64,000 nucleotides of DNA from an uncultured Paracoccaceae bacterium (GTDB lineage: Bacteria; Pseudomonadota; Alphaproteobacteria; Rhodobacterales; Rhodobacteraceae): NCBI GenBank assembly GCA_947499715.1, contig CANMPL010000003.1, positions 248,001 to 312,000 of the forward strand, written 5' to 3'. Under the pieces are notes generated by a model that was not told the DNA's origin, ran no database searches, and saw nothing but the letters and a program-made list of their open reading frames with translations. This document shows positions 26,019 through 35,489 of the stretch, one piece after another (position 1 is the stretch's first letter; each line of letters opens with the position of its first letter). A program made the translations under genes and the position numbers.

Positions 26019-27155
26019 TTAGAGTTTGGTCCAAGCAGCGTCAGCTGCCGAAGAGGTCACGCAGGCCTTGATAAAGGCCATGCCGTCCATGCCCGCACTG
26101 ATGCCGGGCAGCAGCCCCATCGCCGCGTCACGCGGGGTGCCCGATTGCACGGCGCGGATGGCATCCGCCGCCTCGTTATAGATGGTGGCAAAACCTTCAA
26201 GGTAGCCCTCGGGATGGCCGCCGGGGATGCGGCTGACGGCCTGAGAGGCTGGCGTCGCCCCTGCCCCGTTTCGCGTCAGCAGCCGCTTGGGTTCGCCATG
26301 CGGGGTGAACCACAGGTAGTTGGGATCCTCTTGCCGCCATTCCAGCCCGCCCTTTTCGCCGTAGATCCGCAGCTTGAGGCCGTTTTCATTACCGGGTGCC
26401 ACTTGGCTGGACCACAGCATCCCACGCGCGCCACCTTCAAAGCGCAGCATCATATGGGCGTTGTCGTCCAATGTCCGGCCAGCGCCCCAGCATTGCAGAT
26501 CAGCGGCAAGGCTCTCGACACGCAAGCCGCTGACAAAGCAGGCAAGGTTGTGCGCATGGGTGCCGATGTCACCGACGGACCCACCCGCGCCAGAGCGTGC
26601 GGGATCAGTGCGCCATTCCGCCTGTTTGAGGCCTTCGTTCTCCATCGGCGCGGTCAGCCAATCCTGCGGATATTCGGCCTGCACGATGCGGATTTGCCCC
26701 AGATCACCGCTGGCGACCATGTCGCGGGCCTGCCGGATCATCGGGTAGCCGGTGTAGTTATGTGTCAGCACGAAAAGCGCGTCGCTTTTGGCCACCGCCA
26801 CTGCCAATGCGACGGCGTCGTCTTGGGTGGCGGTCAGCGGTTTGTCACAGATCACATGGATGCCCGCAGCCAGAAAAGCCATCGCAGGTGCGGCATGGAC
26901 GTGATTGGGGGTGACGATCGCTACCGCCTCTATCCCGTCATCGCGCGCGGCTTCGGCCTGCGCCATTTCGGTGAAGGTGCCGTAGCTGCGGGGGATGCCC
27001 AAGGCGGCCGCACTGGCGGCGGATTTTTCAGGGGTTGAAGACAGCGCACCCGCGACCAGATCAAACCGGTCATCAAGTCGCGCGGCGATGCGGTGAACCC
27101 CGCCGATAAAGGCGTCATTGCCGCCACCCACCATGCCCAAACGAATACGTGCCAT
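26019..27155 (-). CDS. Gfo/Idh/MocA family oxidoreductase
   Basis: 378 residues. The N-terminal Rossmann motif is IRLGMVGGGNDAFIGGVHR, then TPNHVHAAPAMAFLAAGIHVICDKPL with the conserved Lys near 100, and a C-terminal alpha/beta domain with GSVGDIGTHAHNLACF. It oxidises or reduces a sugar or inositol derivative with NAD(P). The start ATG shares one base with the stop of the upstream isomerase gene (TGATG), so the two work in one pathway, unidentified. Confidence 0.88.
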   Translation of the reverse strand: MARIRLGMVGGGNDAFIGGVHRIAARLDDRFDLVAGALSSTPEKSAASAAALGIPRSYGTFTEMAQAEAARDDGIEAVAIVTPNHVHAAPAMAFLAAGIHVICDKPLTATQDDAVALAVAVAKSDALFVLTHNYTGYPMIRQARDMVASGDLGQIRIVQAEYPQDWLTAPMENEGLKQAEWRTDPARSGAGGSVGDIGTHAHNLACFVSGLRVESLAADLQCWGAGRTLDDNAHMMLRFEGGARGMLWSSQVAPGNENGLKLRIYGEKGGLEWRQEDPNYLWFTPHGEPKRLLTRNGAGATPASQAVSRIPGGHPEGYLEGFATIYNEAADAIRAVQSGTPRDAAMGLLPGISAGMDGMAFIKACVTSSAADAAWTKL

Positions 27156-28210
27156 CAGTTGATCCCCAGCATCTTGCGGTTTGCCGCCTGATCCGTGCCG
27201 CCATCGGCAAAGTCATCAAAGGCGCGTTCGGTCACACGGATGATGTGATCCTTGACGAATTGCGCGCCCTCGCGCGCGCCGTCCTCGGGGTGCTTGAGCG
27301 CGCATTCCCATTCGACCACGGCCCAGCCGTCAAAGTCATTGGCCGCCATCTTGGAGAAGATCGCCGCGAAATCGACCTGCCCGTCGCCCAGACTGCGGAA
27401 GCGGCCCGCGCGGTCGACCCAAGATTGGAACCCGCCATAGACGCCCTGACGCCCGGTTGGATTGAATTCTGCGTCCTTGACGTGGAACATGCGGATCCGG
27501 TCTTTGTAGATGTCGATATTATCAAGGTAATCAAGGCATTGCAGGACATAATGCGAGGGATCGTATAGCATGTTGCAACGCGCATGACCGTCCAACCGCT
27601 CAAGAAACATCTCGAACGTCACGCCGTCGTGCAGGTCTTCACCGGGGTGAATTTCATAGCAGACATCGACGCCGCAATCCTCTGCATGGTTGAGGATCGG
27701 CAGCCAGCGCGCCGCAAGTTCGTCAAACGCAGTTTCCACCAGACCGGCGGGGCGCTGCGGCCACGGGTAGACGTAGGGCCATGCCAGCGCACCGGAAAAG
27801 GTTGCATGGGCGTTGATGCCAAGGTGCTGCGACGCCGTCAGCGCCATCTTGACCTGATCCACCGCCCAGGCCTGTCGAGCCGCAGGATTGCCGCGCACCT
27901 CCGGTGCTGCAAAGCCGTCAAAAGCCGCGTCATAGGCCGGGTGCACCGCGACCAACTGCCCTTGCAGATGGGTCGACAATTCCGTGACCTCAACCCCGTT
28001 TGCGCGGGCCTGTCCGGCCCAGTCTTCGCAATAGGACTTGCTGTCGGCGGCCTTGGCCAGATCAATCAGCCGTGCATCCCAGCTGGGCACCTGCACACCC
28101 TTGTAGCCGCAATCGGCGGCCCATTTTGTGATGGCGTCCCAGCTGTTGAACGGGGCATCATCCCCTGCAAATTGCGCCAAAAACAGTGCAGGCCCTTTGA
28201 TCGTTTTCAT
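27155..28210 (-). CDS. Sugar phosphate isomerase/epimerase (AP endonuclease 2-like TIM barrel)
   Basis: 351 residues. Metal-ligand stretches typical of the xylose isomerase-like barrel are visible: VDVCYEIHPGEDLHDG, MLYDPSHYVLQCLDY, RIRMFHVKDAEF and a late WAVVEWECA. It is translationally coupled to the Gfo/Idh/MocA oxidoreductase downstream, a common pairing in inositol or rare-sugar catabolism. No transporter is adjacent, so the substrate is not inferable. Confidence 0.88.
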   Translation of the reverse strand: MKTIKGPALFLAQFAGDDAPFNSWDAITKWAADCGYKGVQVPSWDARLIDLAKAADSKSYCEDWAGQARANGVEVTELSTHLQGQLVAVHPAYDAAFDGFAAPEVRGNPAARQAWAVDQVKMALTASQHLGINAHATFSGALAWPYVYPWPQRPAGLVETAFDELAARWLPILNHAEDCGVDVCYEIHPGEDLHDGVTFEMFLERLDGHARCNMLYDPSHYVLQCLDYLDNIDIYKDRIRMFHVKDAEFNPTGRQGVYGGFQSWVDRAGRFRSLGDGQVDFAAIFSKMAANDFDGWAVVEWECALKHPEDGAREGAQFVKDHIIRVTERAFDDFADGGTDQAANRKMLGIN

Positions 28211-28408
28211 CGGTGGATCCCCCTTTTGTGACAGGCATAGCGGGCGGGGGGCTGCGGCTCAAGAGGTCGCGCGCTACGCCTGCGCCGGGGACTCGGATCA
28301 AAGATTACACCCGCCTGACACCTGCGTGAGCGATGTGACCCAAACGCCAATGGGTCCCGTAATCTCTTTCACAAGCAACACCGCTTTAAACACTTTGGGA
28401 GACAGAAC

Positions 28409-28912
28409 ATGATCCGCAACACAATCCTCGCCGCCGTTTTGGGCACCGCCGCCACAGCCGCATCCGCAAACACAATCGTTGATATCGCCGCCGGGGATGA
28501 GCGTTTCAGCACACTCGTCGCGGCTGTGACCGCTGCTGGCCTTGTCGAAACGCTGCAAGGTGAGGGGCCGTTCACTGTTTACGCGCCTGTCAATGACGCC
28601 TTTGCCGCCCTGCCTGCGGGCACGGTTGAGACGTTGCTGAAGCCAGAGAACAAAGATCAGCTGACCAACGTGCTGCTGTATCACGTCGATGACCGTCAGT
28701 TGAACGCAGGCGACTTCCCTGCCGGTTCCAACTATTTCAAGCCCGTGCTGGCGTCAGAGCGTCTGTGCATCACAGCAGGTAACGGCGTGACCATCGCCGA
28801 TGGCACCGGTGAGATGGCCAACGTCATCATCGCGGACATTCAGGCCGACAACGGCGTGATCCACGTCATCGACAAAGTGCTGTTGCCCGGCACACGCCCT
28901 GCCTGCCACTAA
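28409..28912 (+). CDS. Fasciclin (FAS1) domain exported protein
   Basis: 167 residues: signal peptide MIRNTILAAVLGTAATAASA, then one complete FAS1 domain, with FTVYAPVNDAFAALPAGTVETLL (H1-type motif) near 60 and NGVIHVIDKVLLP (H2 motif) at the end. Two cysteines (LCITAG and the terminal PACH) may form a disulfide. FAS1 proteins mediate adhesion; here the protein is periplasmic or secreted. It is monocistronic, with a perfect 20-base palindrome after the stop. Confidence 0.9.
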   Translation: MIRNTILAAVLGTAATAASANTIVDIAAGDERFSTLVAAVTAAGLVETLQGEGPFTVYAPVNDAFAALPAGTVETLLKPENKDQLTNVLLYHVDDRQLNAGDFPAGSNYFKPVLASERLCITAGNGVTIADGTGEMANVIIADIQADNGVIHVIDKVLLPGTRPACH

Positions 28913-28917
28913 GGTAC

Positions 28918-28937
28918 GGTGGGCAATATTGCCCACC
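28918..28937. terminator. Palindromic terminator after the fasciclin gene
   Basis: Perfect palindrome with arms GGTGGGCAAT and ATTGCCCACC, five bases after the TAA. A GTG inside it opens a spurious longer frame of the next gene. Confidence 0.75.
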
Positions 28938-28963
28938 TGACCCGCATAGTCCAAAGTGCAGGC

Positions 28964-29794
28964 ATGATTTCCGAAATTGTCCTGCATAACATACACACCG
29001 GCGCGGAGGAGGTGATCCACCGCGCCGACGCACATATAGAGGCCCCGAACTGGTCGCCTTGCGGCAGTTTTCTGGTCGTCAACAGCGGCGGGCATATCTA
29101 CCGGATCGATCTTTCAGCACCTCAGACGCTGGTTCTGATCGACACGGGGCCCATCACACATTGCAACAACGACCACGGCATTTCGCCTGATGGCGCGACG
29201 CTGATGATTTCGGACAGCCCTGGCCGCGGCACCTCGATCATCTACCAATTGCCCATTGGCGGCGGAGCGCCGCAACAGGTGACACCCTTGGCGCCCAGCT
29301 ATTGGCACGGATGGTCGCCTGACGGAAAAAGGATCGCCTATACCGCGCGGCGGGACGGGGTTTTTCATATCTGCACCAGTGAGTTAGACGGCACAGATGA
29401 AGTGATCCTGACCGATGGTCCGGGGCATCGTGACGGGCCCGATTACACCGCCGATGGCAATTGGATCTGGTTCAACTCGGACCATCACGGCAAGGGCGCT
29501 GACCTATGGCGGATGCGCCCGGATGGTCGCGATCTTCAACAAATGAGCGATGATGACCGCGTCAATTGGTTCCCTCATCCCAGCCCCGACGGCACTTGTG
29601 TTCTGTATCTTGCCTATCCCAACGGCACGACGGGGCATCCCGCTGATCTGCCGGTTGCATTGCGCTTGATGGACCCGGACGGCGAGAACATACGCACAAT
29701 TGCAAAATTCAACGGCGGACAGGGCAGCATCAATGTGCCGTGCTGGCACCCCAAGGGCGGGCGGTTTGCCTATGCGCGTTATCCATCCGAATAG
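28964..29794 (+). CDS. TolB-like beta-propeller protein
   Basis: 276 residues, no signal peptide. Repeated WD40-like/PD40 blades are visible as NWSPCGSFLVVNS, DHGISPDGATLMISDS, HGWSPDGKRIAYTARRDG, GPDYTADGNWIWFNSD, FPHPSPDGTCVLYLAYP and PCWHPKGGRFAYARY. This makes a six-bladed TolB-type propeller. Unlike TolB it lacks an export signal and the Tol operon context, so a role outside Tol-Pal is likely. ATG 28964 chosen because the earlier GTG lies in the terminator. Confidence 0.8.
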   Translation: MISEIVLHNIHTGAEEVIHRADAHIEAPNWSPCGSFLVVNSGGHIYRIDLSAPQTLVLIDTGPITHCNNDHGISPDGATLMISDSPGRGTSIIYQLPIGGGAPQQVTPLAPSYWHGWSPDGKRIAYTARRDGVFHICTSELDGTDEVILTDGPGHRDGPDYTADGNWIWFNSDHHGKGADLWRMRPDGRDLQQMSDDDRVNWFPHPSPDGTCVLYLAYPNGTTGHPADLPVALRLMDPDGENIRTIAKFNGGQGSINVPCWHPKGGRFAYARYPSE

Positions 29795-29800
29795 ACCTTC

Positions 29801-29822
29801 GCCGGCCTGAAACCCGGCCACC
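29801..29822. repeat. Dispersed short hairpin, divergent copy 5
   Basis: GCCGG / CCGGC arms around a CCTGAAAC-type loop, with CACC in place of the CTAC tail. It lies 6 bases after the TolB-like gene stop. Confidence 0.6.
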
Positions 29823-29882
29823 CCCTTGCACGCGGGCGGAACCTGCCGCATCTAAGGATGACGTAACAAAGGGATGTGGCCC

Positions 29883-31004
29883 ATGGCATTGCCAATGAAG
29901 GATCAAGCGAAATACTGGGGTATCGCCACGGCGATCTTCTTGGTGGTGCTTTATGCGCTTGGCGATGTGATCCTGCCCTTTGTTCTGGGCGGTGCCATTG
30001 CCTATTGCCTTGATCCGATTGCTGATCGTTTGGAAACCTGGGGCCTGTCACGAGCGCTATCGGTTGCGTTGATCACGGTTGTGGCGCTGCTGATCTTCAT
30101 TGTGCTGGTGCTTTTGATTATCCCGACACTGATTACCCAGGGCACGGCACTGGTGGCAGCCGCCCCCGAATACCTCAAACAATTGCGCGATTGGCTGATC
30201 GAACGGTTCCCCGAACTGATGGTCGAAGACAGCGCGATCCGGCAGCAATTGAACAATATCGTGGCCTCATTGCAAAGCCGGGGTGGCGAGTTACTGAGCA
30301 CCGTGCTGGCGTCATTCTCTGGTGTGCTGAATATCGTGGTGTTGTTCCTGATCGTGCCGGTGGTTGCGGTTTATCTGCTGGTGGATTGGGACAATATGAC
30401 CGCCAAGATTGACGGGCTTTTGCCGCGTGATCATGCGCCCGTCATTCGCGATCTTGCGCGGCAGATGGACGCCACGCTGGCCAGCTTTATTCGCGGTCAG
30501 GGCACGGTTTGCCTGATCCTGGGCGTGTTCTACGCCACGGCACTGATGATTGCTGGGCTGAACTTTGGCATCGTGATCGGCGCGATTGCGGGGCTGGTCA
30601 CGTTCATTCCCTACGTTGGCGCGATTGTTGGCGGGGCATTGGCCGTAGGGGTCGCGATCTTTCAGACCTGGACCGGCTCCGCGGCAGAGGTGGCGGCCGG
30701 TGTCGATGGCGCGGTTGCGGGCGTCAATTGGTTCTATGTTGTTGGTATTTATCTAATTTTTCAGGCCGGACAATTCGTTGAGGGCAATATCCTGACGCCC
30801 AAACTGGTCGGAACATCCGTGGGCCTGCACCCTGTCTGGCTGCTGCTCGCCCTGTCGGTGTTTGGCGCTTTGTTTGGTTTTGTAGGTCTTTTGGTCGCCG
30901 TGCCTTTGGCCGCAATGATTGGCGTGCTCGTGCGGTTTGCCTTGTCGCGCTATCAGCAAAGCACGCTTTACAACGGGCAAACCGGCAAAGACCCCGATGC
31001 CTGA
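29883..31004 (+). CDS. AI-2E family transporter (PerM type)
   Basis: 373-residue inner-membrane protein: paired hydrophobic segments near 15-50, 60-85 and 145-175, a soluble loop between, then a C-terminal block from about 205 to 355. IVIGAIAGLVTFIPYVGAIVGG and EGNILTPKLVGTSVGLHPVWLLLAL are the family signature. The substrate is unclear; the AI-2 export name is historical. It overlaps hdaA by 8 bases, and the order perM-hdaA-ppk-ppx is a recurrent alphaproteobacterial synteny. Confidence 0.87.
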   Translation: MALPMKDQAKYWGIATAIFLVVLYALGDVILPFVLGGAIAYCLDPIADRLETWGLSRALSVALITVVALLIFIVLVLLIIPTLITQGTALVAAAPEYLKQLRDWLIERFPELMVEDSAIRQQLNNIVASLQSRGGELLSTVLASFSGVLNIVVLFLIVPVVAVYLLVDWDNMTAKIDGLLPRDHAPVIRDLARQMDATLASFIRGQGTVCLILGVFYATALMIAGLNFGIVIGAIAGLVTFIPYVGAIVGGALAVGVAIFQTWTGSAAEVAAGVDGAVAGVNWFYVVGIYLIFQAGQFVEGNILTPKLVGTSVGLHPVWLLLALSVFGALFGFVGLLVAVPLAAMIGVLVRFALSRYQQSTLYNGQTGKDPDA

Positions 31005-31659
31005 ACAGCTGATCTTTGATTGGCCCACAGGGGTTGCGCTTGGCCCCGCGGATTTCTTTGTCTCGGCGGCCAATGCCTCTGCCTTTGCAATGATAGAGAC
31101 GCCCGAAGACTGGCCCGAGGGCAAGTTGTGCCTTGTGGGGCCTGCGGGTGCTGGCAAGAGCCATCTGGCGCGGGTGTTTCAGGCCAACACCGGCGCGCAG
31201 ATCGTCGCAGCGGATGCGTTGGAAAACGCGCAAGCCGATGGCGCGATGGTGGTCGAGGATGTCGATACCCTGCCCCGCGCCCGCGAAGAGACGCTGTTTC
31301 ATCTGCACAACAATCTGCGGGCCGCACGCCTGCCCTTGTTGCTGACCGCCCAAACCCCGCCCAGCCGGTGGGGCATCGCCCTGCCCGATCTGGCCAGCCG
31401 GATGCAGGCGACCACCCCCATTGAGATTGCAGACCCGGATGATGCCTTGCTTCAGGCGCTGATCATGAAGCTGTTCGCGGACCGCCAGATCTTGCCGCCG
31501 CCGGCTGTGGTGGATTACCTGAGCCTGCGGATTGAACGGTCTTATGCTGCCGCCAGCGAGATTGTCGCGCGGCTGGATGCCGAGGCGCTGCGCCGCAAAA
31601 AGCCGATCACCCGCAAACTGGCCGCTGATTTGCTGGACAAAGACCTGCCCGACGCGTGA
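30997..31659 (+). CDS. hdaA: DnaA-related regulatory protein HdaA
   Basis: 220 residues of the DnaA/Hda AAA+ family without the DnaA DNA-binding domain. It opens with LIFDWPTGVALGPADFFVS (a clamp-binding QLxFxW-like start, QLIFDW). Walker A-like GPAGAGKSHLARVF lies near 49-62, with VVEDVDTLP as Walker B and a C-terminal lid. Hda/HdaA with the DNA clamp stimulates ATP hydrolysis by DnaA and limits re-initiation. The ATG overlaps the perM stop; ppk follows 42 bases later. Confidence 0.87.
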   Translation: MPEQLIFDWPTGVALGPADFFVSAANASAFAMIETPEDWPEGKLCLVGPAGAGKSHLARVFQANTGAQIVAADALENAQADGAMVVEDVDTLPRAREETLFHLHNNLRAARLPLLLTAQTPPSRWGIALPDLASRMQATTPIEIADPDDALLQALIMKLFADRQILPPPAVVDYLSLRIERSYAAASEIVARLDAEALRRKKPITRKLAADLLDKDLPDA

Positions 31660-31701
31660 TAATGTCATGAAACTGCAATGGTTTGCAGTGATGAAAGCCC
31701 G

Positions 31702-33885
31702 ATGATGCAAGCAGACTTCCTTACGGCGGCGGCACCCGACCCCGTCGCACTCGATATCGATGTGACCACCCCGGAACGCTATGTGAACCGGGAATTGTCG
31801 TGGCTGTTCTTTAACTGGCGCGTGCTGGAAGAGGCGGAAAACCCGCGCGTGCCGCTGTTGGAACGGCTGCGGTTCTTGTCCATCTCGGCTACAAACCTTG
31901 ACGAGTTCTACACTGTACGCGTCGCGGGTCTGCGCGAATTGGCGCATGAGGGGAACACCACGCCGGGTCTGGATGGGCTTACACCGCTGGAACAATTGGC
32001 GCTGATCGACGTGAATGCCCGCGAATTGCTGGCCCGCCAACAGGATGTCTTCCGCACATTGGCCGGTGAAATGGCCGAGAACGGCATCAAGATCATGCGC
32101 CGCGATGACCTGACAGAGGCGGATATGTCATATCTTGATGACGTATTTCTGGATCAGGTGTTCCCTGTGCTTTCGCCGCTTGCGATCGACCCGGCCCACC
32201 CGTTTCCGTTCCTGCCCAACGAAGGCTTTGCGCTGGCGCTGCAAATGGAACGCAGCAAGGACAAACGCCCGCTGCGCGCGCTTTTGCCGGTGCCTGCGCA
32301 GATTGATCGCTTTGTGCGGCTGCCCGGTGACACTGCGCGTTTTCTGCCGCTAGAGGAACTGCTGCTGCTTTACGTTGGACGGCTTTATCCCGGCCATAAG
32401 GTCAAAGGCCAATGTGCCTTTAAGGTGCTGCGTGACAGCGATCTGGAAGTTGAAGACGAAGCCGAAGACCTTGTGCGCGAGTTTGAAACCGCGCTGAAAC
32501 GTCGCCGCCGGGGCGAAGTTGTGCGCATGAAAATCAGCGCCGAAGCCCCCGCCGGGCTGCGCAAGATGATCATGCAGGAACTGCGCGTCACCGACGATGA
32601 GGTAGTCGAGGTCGATGGGTTGATCGGGATCGCGGACCTCAGTGAGTTGGTTCTGGATGACCGCCCCGATCTGCTATGGCCTCCCTTTGCGCCGCGCGTG
32701 CCGGAACGGGTGCAGGACCATGAAGGCGACATGTTTGCCGCGATCCGGCAAAAGGACATGTTGCTGCACCACCCTTATGAAACCTTCGACATGGTGATCC
32801 GGTTTCTGGCCCAGGCCGCCCGCGACCCCGATGTGGTGGCGATCAAGCAAACGCTTTACCGCACCTCCAAACGCTCGCCCATCGTCGAGGCGCTGTGCGA
32901 GGCGGCAGAAGATGGCAAATCGGTCACCGCCTTGGTGGAGTTGAAGGCGCGGTTTGATGAGGCCGCCAATATTCGCCAGTCGCGACGGCTGGAACGTGCG
33001 GGCGCGCATGTGGTTTACGGCTTTATCAACTACAAGACCCACGCCAAGATCAGCACCGTGGTGCGCCGCGAGGGCGACAAACTGGTGACCTACACCCACT
33101 ATGGCACGGGAAATTATCACCCGATCACGGCGCGGGTTTATACCGATCTGAGCTTTTTCACCTGCTCGGCCTCTTTGGGGCGGGATGCGACCAAGGTCTT
33201 TAACTATCTGTCCGGCTACGCCCAACCTGACGCGCTGGAAAACCTGTCCATCGCGCCGCTGAACCTAAAATCGACGCTGCTGGAAAGGATCGCCGAGGAG
33301 GCCGCCAATGCCGCCAATGGCAAGCCTGCGGTGATTTGGGCCAAGATGAATTCCCTGATCGAGGAAGACGTGATCGACGCGCTTTATGCCGCCTCTCAAG
33401 CGGGGGTGAAGATTGATCTGGTGATCCGCGGCATCTGCGGGCTGCGGCCCGGCGTGAAGGGTCTGTCGGAAAACATCCGGGTGAAATCCATCGTCGGGCG
33501 GTTTCTGGAACACAGCCGGATCGTGTGTTTCGGCAACGGCAACAACCTGCCCAGCAAAAAGGCCAAGGTCTATATTAGCTCTGCTGATTGGATGGGCCGC
33601 AACCTTAACCGCCGGGTCGAGACGCTGATCGAGATCACAAACGCCACCGTCAAGGCGCAGATCGTCAGCCAGATCATGGCCGCCAATATGGCGGATGTCG
33701 CCCAAAGCTGGGTGATGAAGGCAGACGGCACCTTTGACCGGGCCGTGGTGAAAGAGGGCGAATTTGCCTTTAACTGCCACCGCTTTTTCATGGAGAACCC
33801 CTCGCTTTCGGGCCGGGGATCTGCCGGTGCCTCTGACGTGCCCAAATTGACCCATACAGAAGACGAATTCAGCGCGTCGAGTTGA
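31702..33885 (+). CDS. ppk: Polyphosphate kinase 1
   Basis: Polymerises ATP gamma-phosphate into polyphosphate. 727 residues, full length. N domain RYVNRELSWLFFNWRVLEEA near 27; head domain; C1 domain with the autophosphorylated His in YKTHAKISTVVRRE (about 447) and GTGNYHPITARVYTDLSFFT; C2 domain with the second conserved His in EHSRIVCFGNG (about 603). Start ATG 31702 (or 31705); upstream frame to 31678 possible. It is followed by ppx, so synthesis and breakdown are encoded together. Confidence 0.95.
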   Translation: MMQADFLTAAAPDPVALDIDVTTPERYVNRELSWLFFNWRVLEEAENPRVPLLERLRFLSISATNLDEFYTVRVAGLRELAHEGNTTPGLDGLTPLEQLALIDVNARELLARQQDVFRTLAGEMAENGIKIMRRDDLTEADMSYLDDVFLDQVFPVLSPLAIDPAHPFPFLPNEGFALALQMERSKDKRPLRALLPVPAQIDRFVRLPGDTARFLPLEELLLLYVGRLYPGHKVKGQCAFKVLRDSDLEVEDEAEDLVREFETALKRRRRGEVVRMKISAEAPAGLRKMIMQELRVTDDEVVEVDGLIGIADLSELVLDDRPDLLWPPFAPRVPERVQDHEGDMFAAIRQKDMLLHHPYETFDMVIRFLAQAARDPDVVAIKQTLYRTSKRSPIVEALCEAAEDGKSVTALVELKARFDEAANIRQSRRLERAGAHVVYGFINYKTHAKISTVVRREGDKLVTYTHYGTGNYHPITARVYTDLSFFTCSASLGRDATKVFNYLSGYAQPDALENLSIAPLNLKSTLLERIAEEAANAANGKPAVIWAKMNSLIEEDVIDALYAASQAGVKIDLVIRGICGLRPGVKGLSENIRVKSIVGRFLEHSRIVCFGNGNNLPSKKAKVYISSADWMGRNLNRRVETLIEITNATVKAQIVSQIMAANMADVAQSWVMKADGTFDRAVVKEGEFAFNCHRFFMENPSLSGRGSAGASDVPKLTHTEDEFSASS

Positions 33886-33938
33886 TTGACGCTTTGGGCC
33901 CGATCGGCCAAAATCACCGCAATCGCGCCGGGGGACAG

Positions 33939-35489
33939 ATGCCAGAGACGAACGACACTGTGCCCGTTGATTGGGGCCCCTTTGGGCGGCCGCTGTTTGA
34001 TGACCCTGCCAGCCGAAAACTCAGCCGGGTTGGGGTGATCGATGTGGGGTCAAACTCTGTCCGCTTGGTGGTGTTTGATGGGGCGGCACGTAGCCCCGCA
34101 TATTTCTACAACGAAAAGATCATGGCGAGCCTTGGGGCTGGCCTGTCGGAAACCGGCACGCTTAATCCCGAAGGCCGAGTGCGGGCGCTGAATGCGATCC
34201 GCCGTTTTGCGGCGCTTGCCGACGGCATGGGGATCACCCCGCTGACGGCCGTGGCGACGGCCGCGGTGCGTGAAGCCAGCGATGGGCTTGATTTCCGCGA
34301 CGAGGTGGAACGCGAGACCGGCATCAAGCTTTGGATCATCGACGGTGAAGAAGAAGCACGGTTATCCGCGCAGGGTGTGCTGCTTGGCTGGCCGGGGTCC
34401 TATGGGATGGTCTGCGACATTGGCGGATCCAGCATGGAACTTGCTGATCTGGCCGAAGGACGCGTCGGACGGCGTGTGACATCACCTTTGGGGCCGCTGA
34501 AACTGCGCGACATCAAAGGCGGCAAAAAGGCGATCAAGGCCCATATCAAACAGGTGGTATCGGATCTGCACGACCGCATGGGCAATGAGACTGGCAAGCG
34601 GCTGTTTCTGGTCGGCGGGTCATGGCGTGCCATCGCGCGCGTGGACATGGAACGGCGTAATTATCCCCTGACGGTGCTGCATGAATACCGCATGACTGCC
34701 CGGCGGATTGGCAACACAAGCGCCTATATCCACGACAGCGATCTTGCTGATCTGCGCGCCCGCTGCGCCATCTCTGAACAGCGGATGTCATTGGTGCCGC
34801 TGGCGTCGATGGTGCTGAAAGAACTGGTGCGCAGGTTCAAGCCCAAGGACGTGACCGTGTCGTCCTACGGGATCCGCGAGGGGATGCTGTATGAACAAAT
34901 GCCGCAAGCCCTGCGCGAACGCGACCCGCTGATCGAGGCCTGCCGCTTTGCTGAAAACAAGGACGCCCGCAATCCCGGTTTTGGTCGCAAGCTATATCAC
35001 TTTGTGATGCCGCTGTTTCCGCGCGCGGGCTGGCAACGCAAACGGATCATCCGTGCGGCTTGCCTGCTGCATGACGTGTCGTGGCGTGGCCATCCCGATT
35101 ACCGGCACGAGGTCGCGTTTGATAACGTCACGCGGGCCAATCTGGGCGGGCTAAAACATGCCGAACGTGTCATGCTGGGGCTGGCCCTGATGACGCGCTA
35201 TACCAACAAGAATTTTGGCACTCATCTGGACCCGTTCTTTACCCTGCTCAGCCCTGATCAGCGCCGCGAGGCAGAGATTTTGGGCCGCGCGATGAGATTT
35301 GGTGCGATGTTGTGGGTCGCAGGCGACCAACCGCCCGGCGAAATCCGGTGGAAACCCAAATCCAAAGAGCTCAAGCTGATGCTGGAACCGGCCGCCAAAC
35401 CATTGTTCGGAGAAGTCGCGGAATCGCGCCTCAACAGCCTCGCGACCGCTTTGGATGCCACGGTAAGCGTGCGCTACAAGCGCGGCTAA
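33939..35489 (+). CDS. ppx: Exopolyphosphatase (Ppx/GppA family)
   Basis: 516 residues. The actin-like ATPase fold motifs are VGVIDVGSNSVRLVVFDGA near 29-47, EEEARLSAQGVLLG, and CDIGGSSMELADL. A C-terminal HD-like helical region has CLLHDVSWRGHPDYRHE. It removes terminal phosphates from polyphosphate or converts pppGpp. Start placed at ATG 33939, since the frame from TTG 33882 begins inside ppk. Its TAA overlaps the TAG of the convergent small gene (CTAA). Confidence 0.9.
   Translation: MPETNDTVPVDWGPFGRPLFDDPASRKLSRVGVIDVGSNSVRLVVFDGAARSPAYFYNEKIMASLGAGLSETGTLNPEGRVRALNAIRRFAALADGMGITPLTAVATAAVREASDGLDFRDEVERETGIKLWIIDGEEEARLSAQGVLLGWPGSYGMVCDIGGSSMELADLAEGRVGRRVTSPLGPLKLRDIKGGKKAIKAHIKQVVSDLHDRMGNETGKRLFLVGGSWRAIARVDMERRNYPLTVLHEYRMTARRIGNTSAYIHDSDLADLRARCAISEQRMSLVPLASMVLKELVRRFKPKDVTVSSYGIREGMLYEQMPQALRERDPLIEACRFAENKDARNPGFGRKLYHFVMPLFPRAGWQRKRIIRAACLLHDVSWRGHPDYRHEVAFDNVTRANLGGLKHAERVMLGLALMTRYTNKNFGTHLDPFFTLLSPDQRREAEILGRAMRFGAMLWVAGDQPPGEIRWKPKSKELKLMLEPAAKPLFGEVAESRLNSLATALDATVSVRYKRG

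Noticed and set aside
24897-27038. 713-residue open frame on the plus strand, antisense to proS and the Gfo/Idh/MocA gene
   Set aside because: It spans the proS/oxidoreductase intergenic gap antisense to two clearly real genes, has no family motifs, and is the usual stop-free antisense frame of GC-rich DNA.
28919-28963. GTG start giving a longer TolB-like protein
   Set aside because: The GTG lies inside the 20-base terminator palindrome of the fasciclin gene; ATG 28964 opens the first propeller blade.
30724-32040. 438-residue antisense frame across perM, hdaA and ppk
   Set aside because: All three plus-strand genes have full family signatures; the antisense translation is low-complexity basic sequence with no ribosome site.
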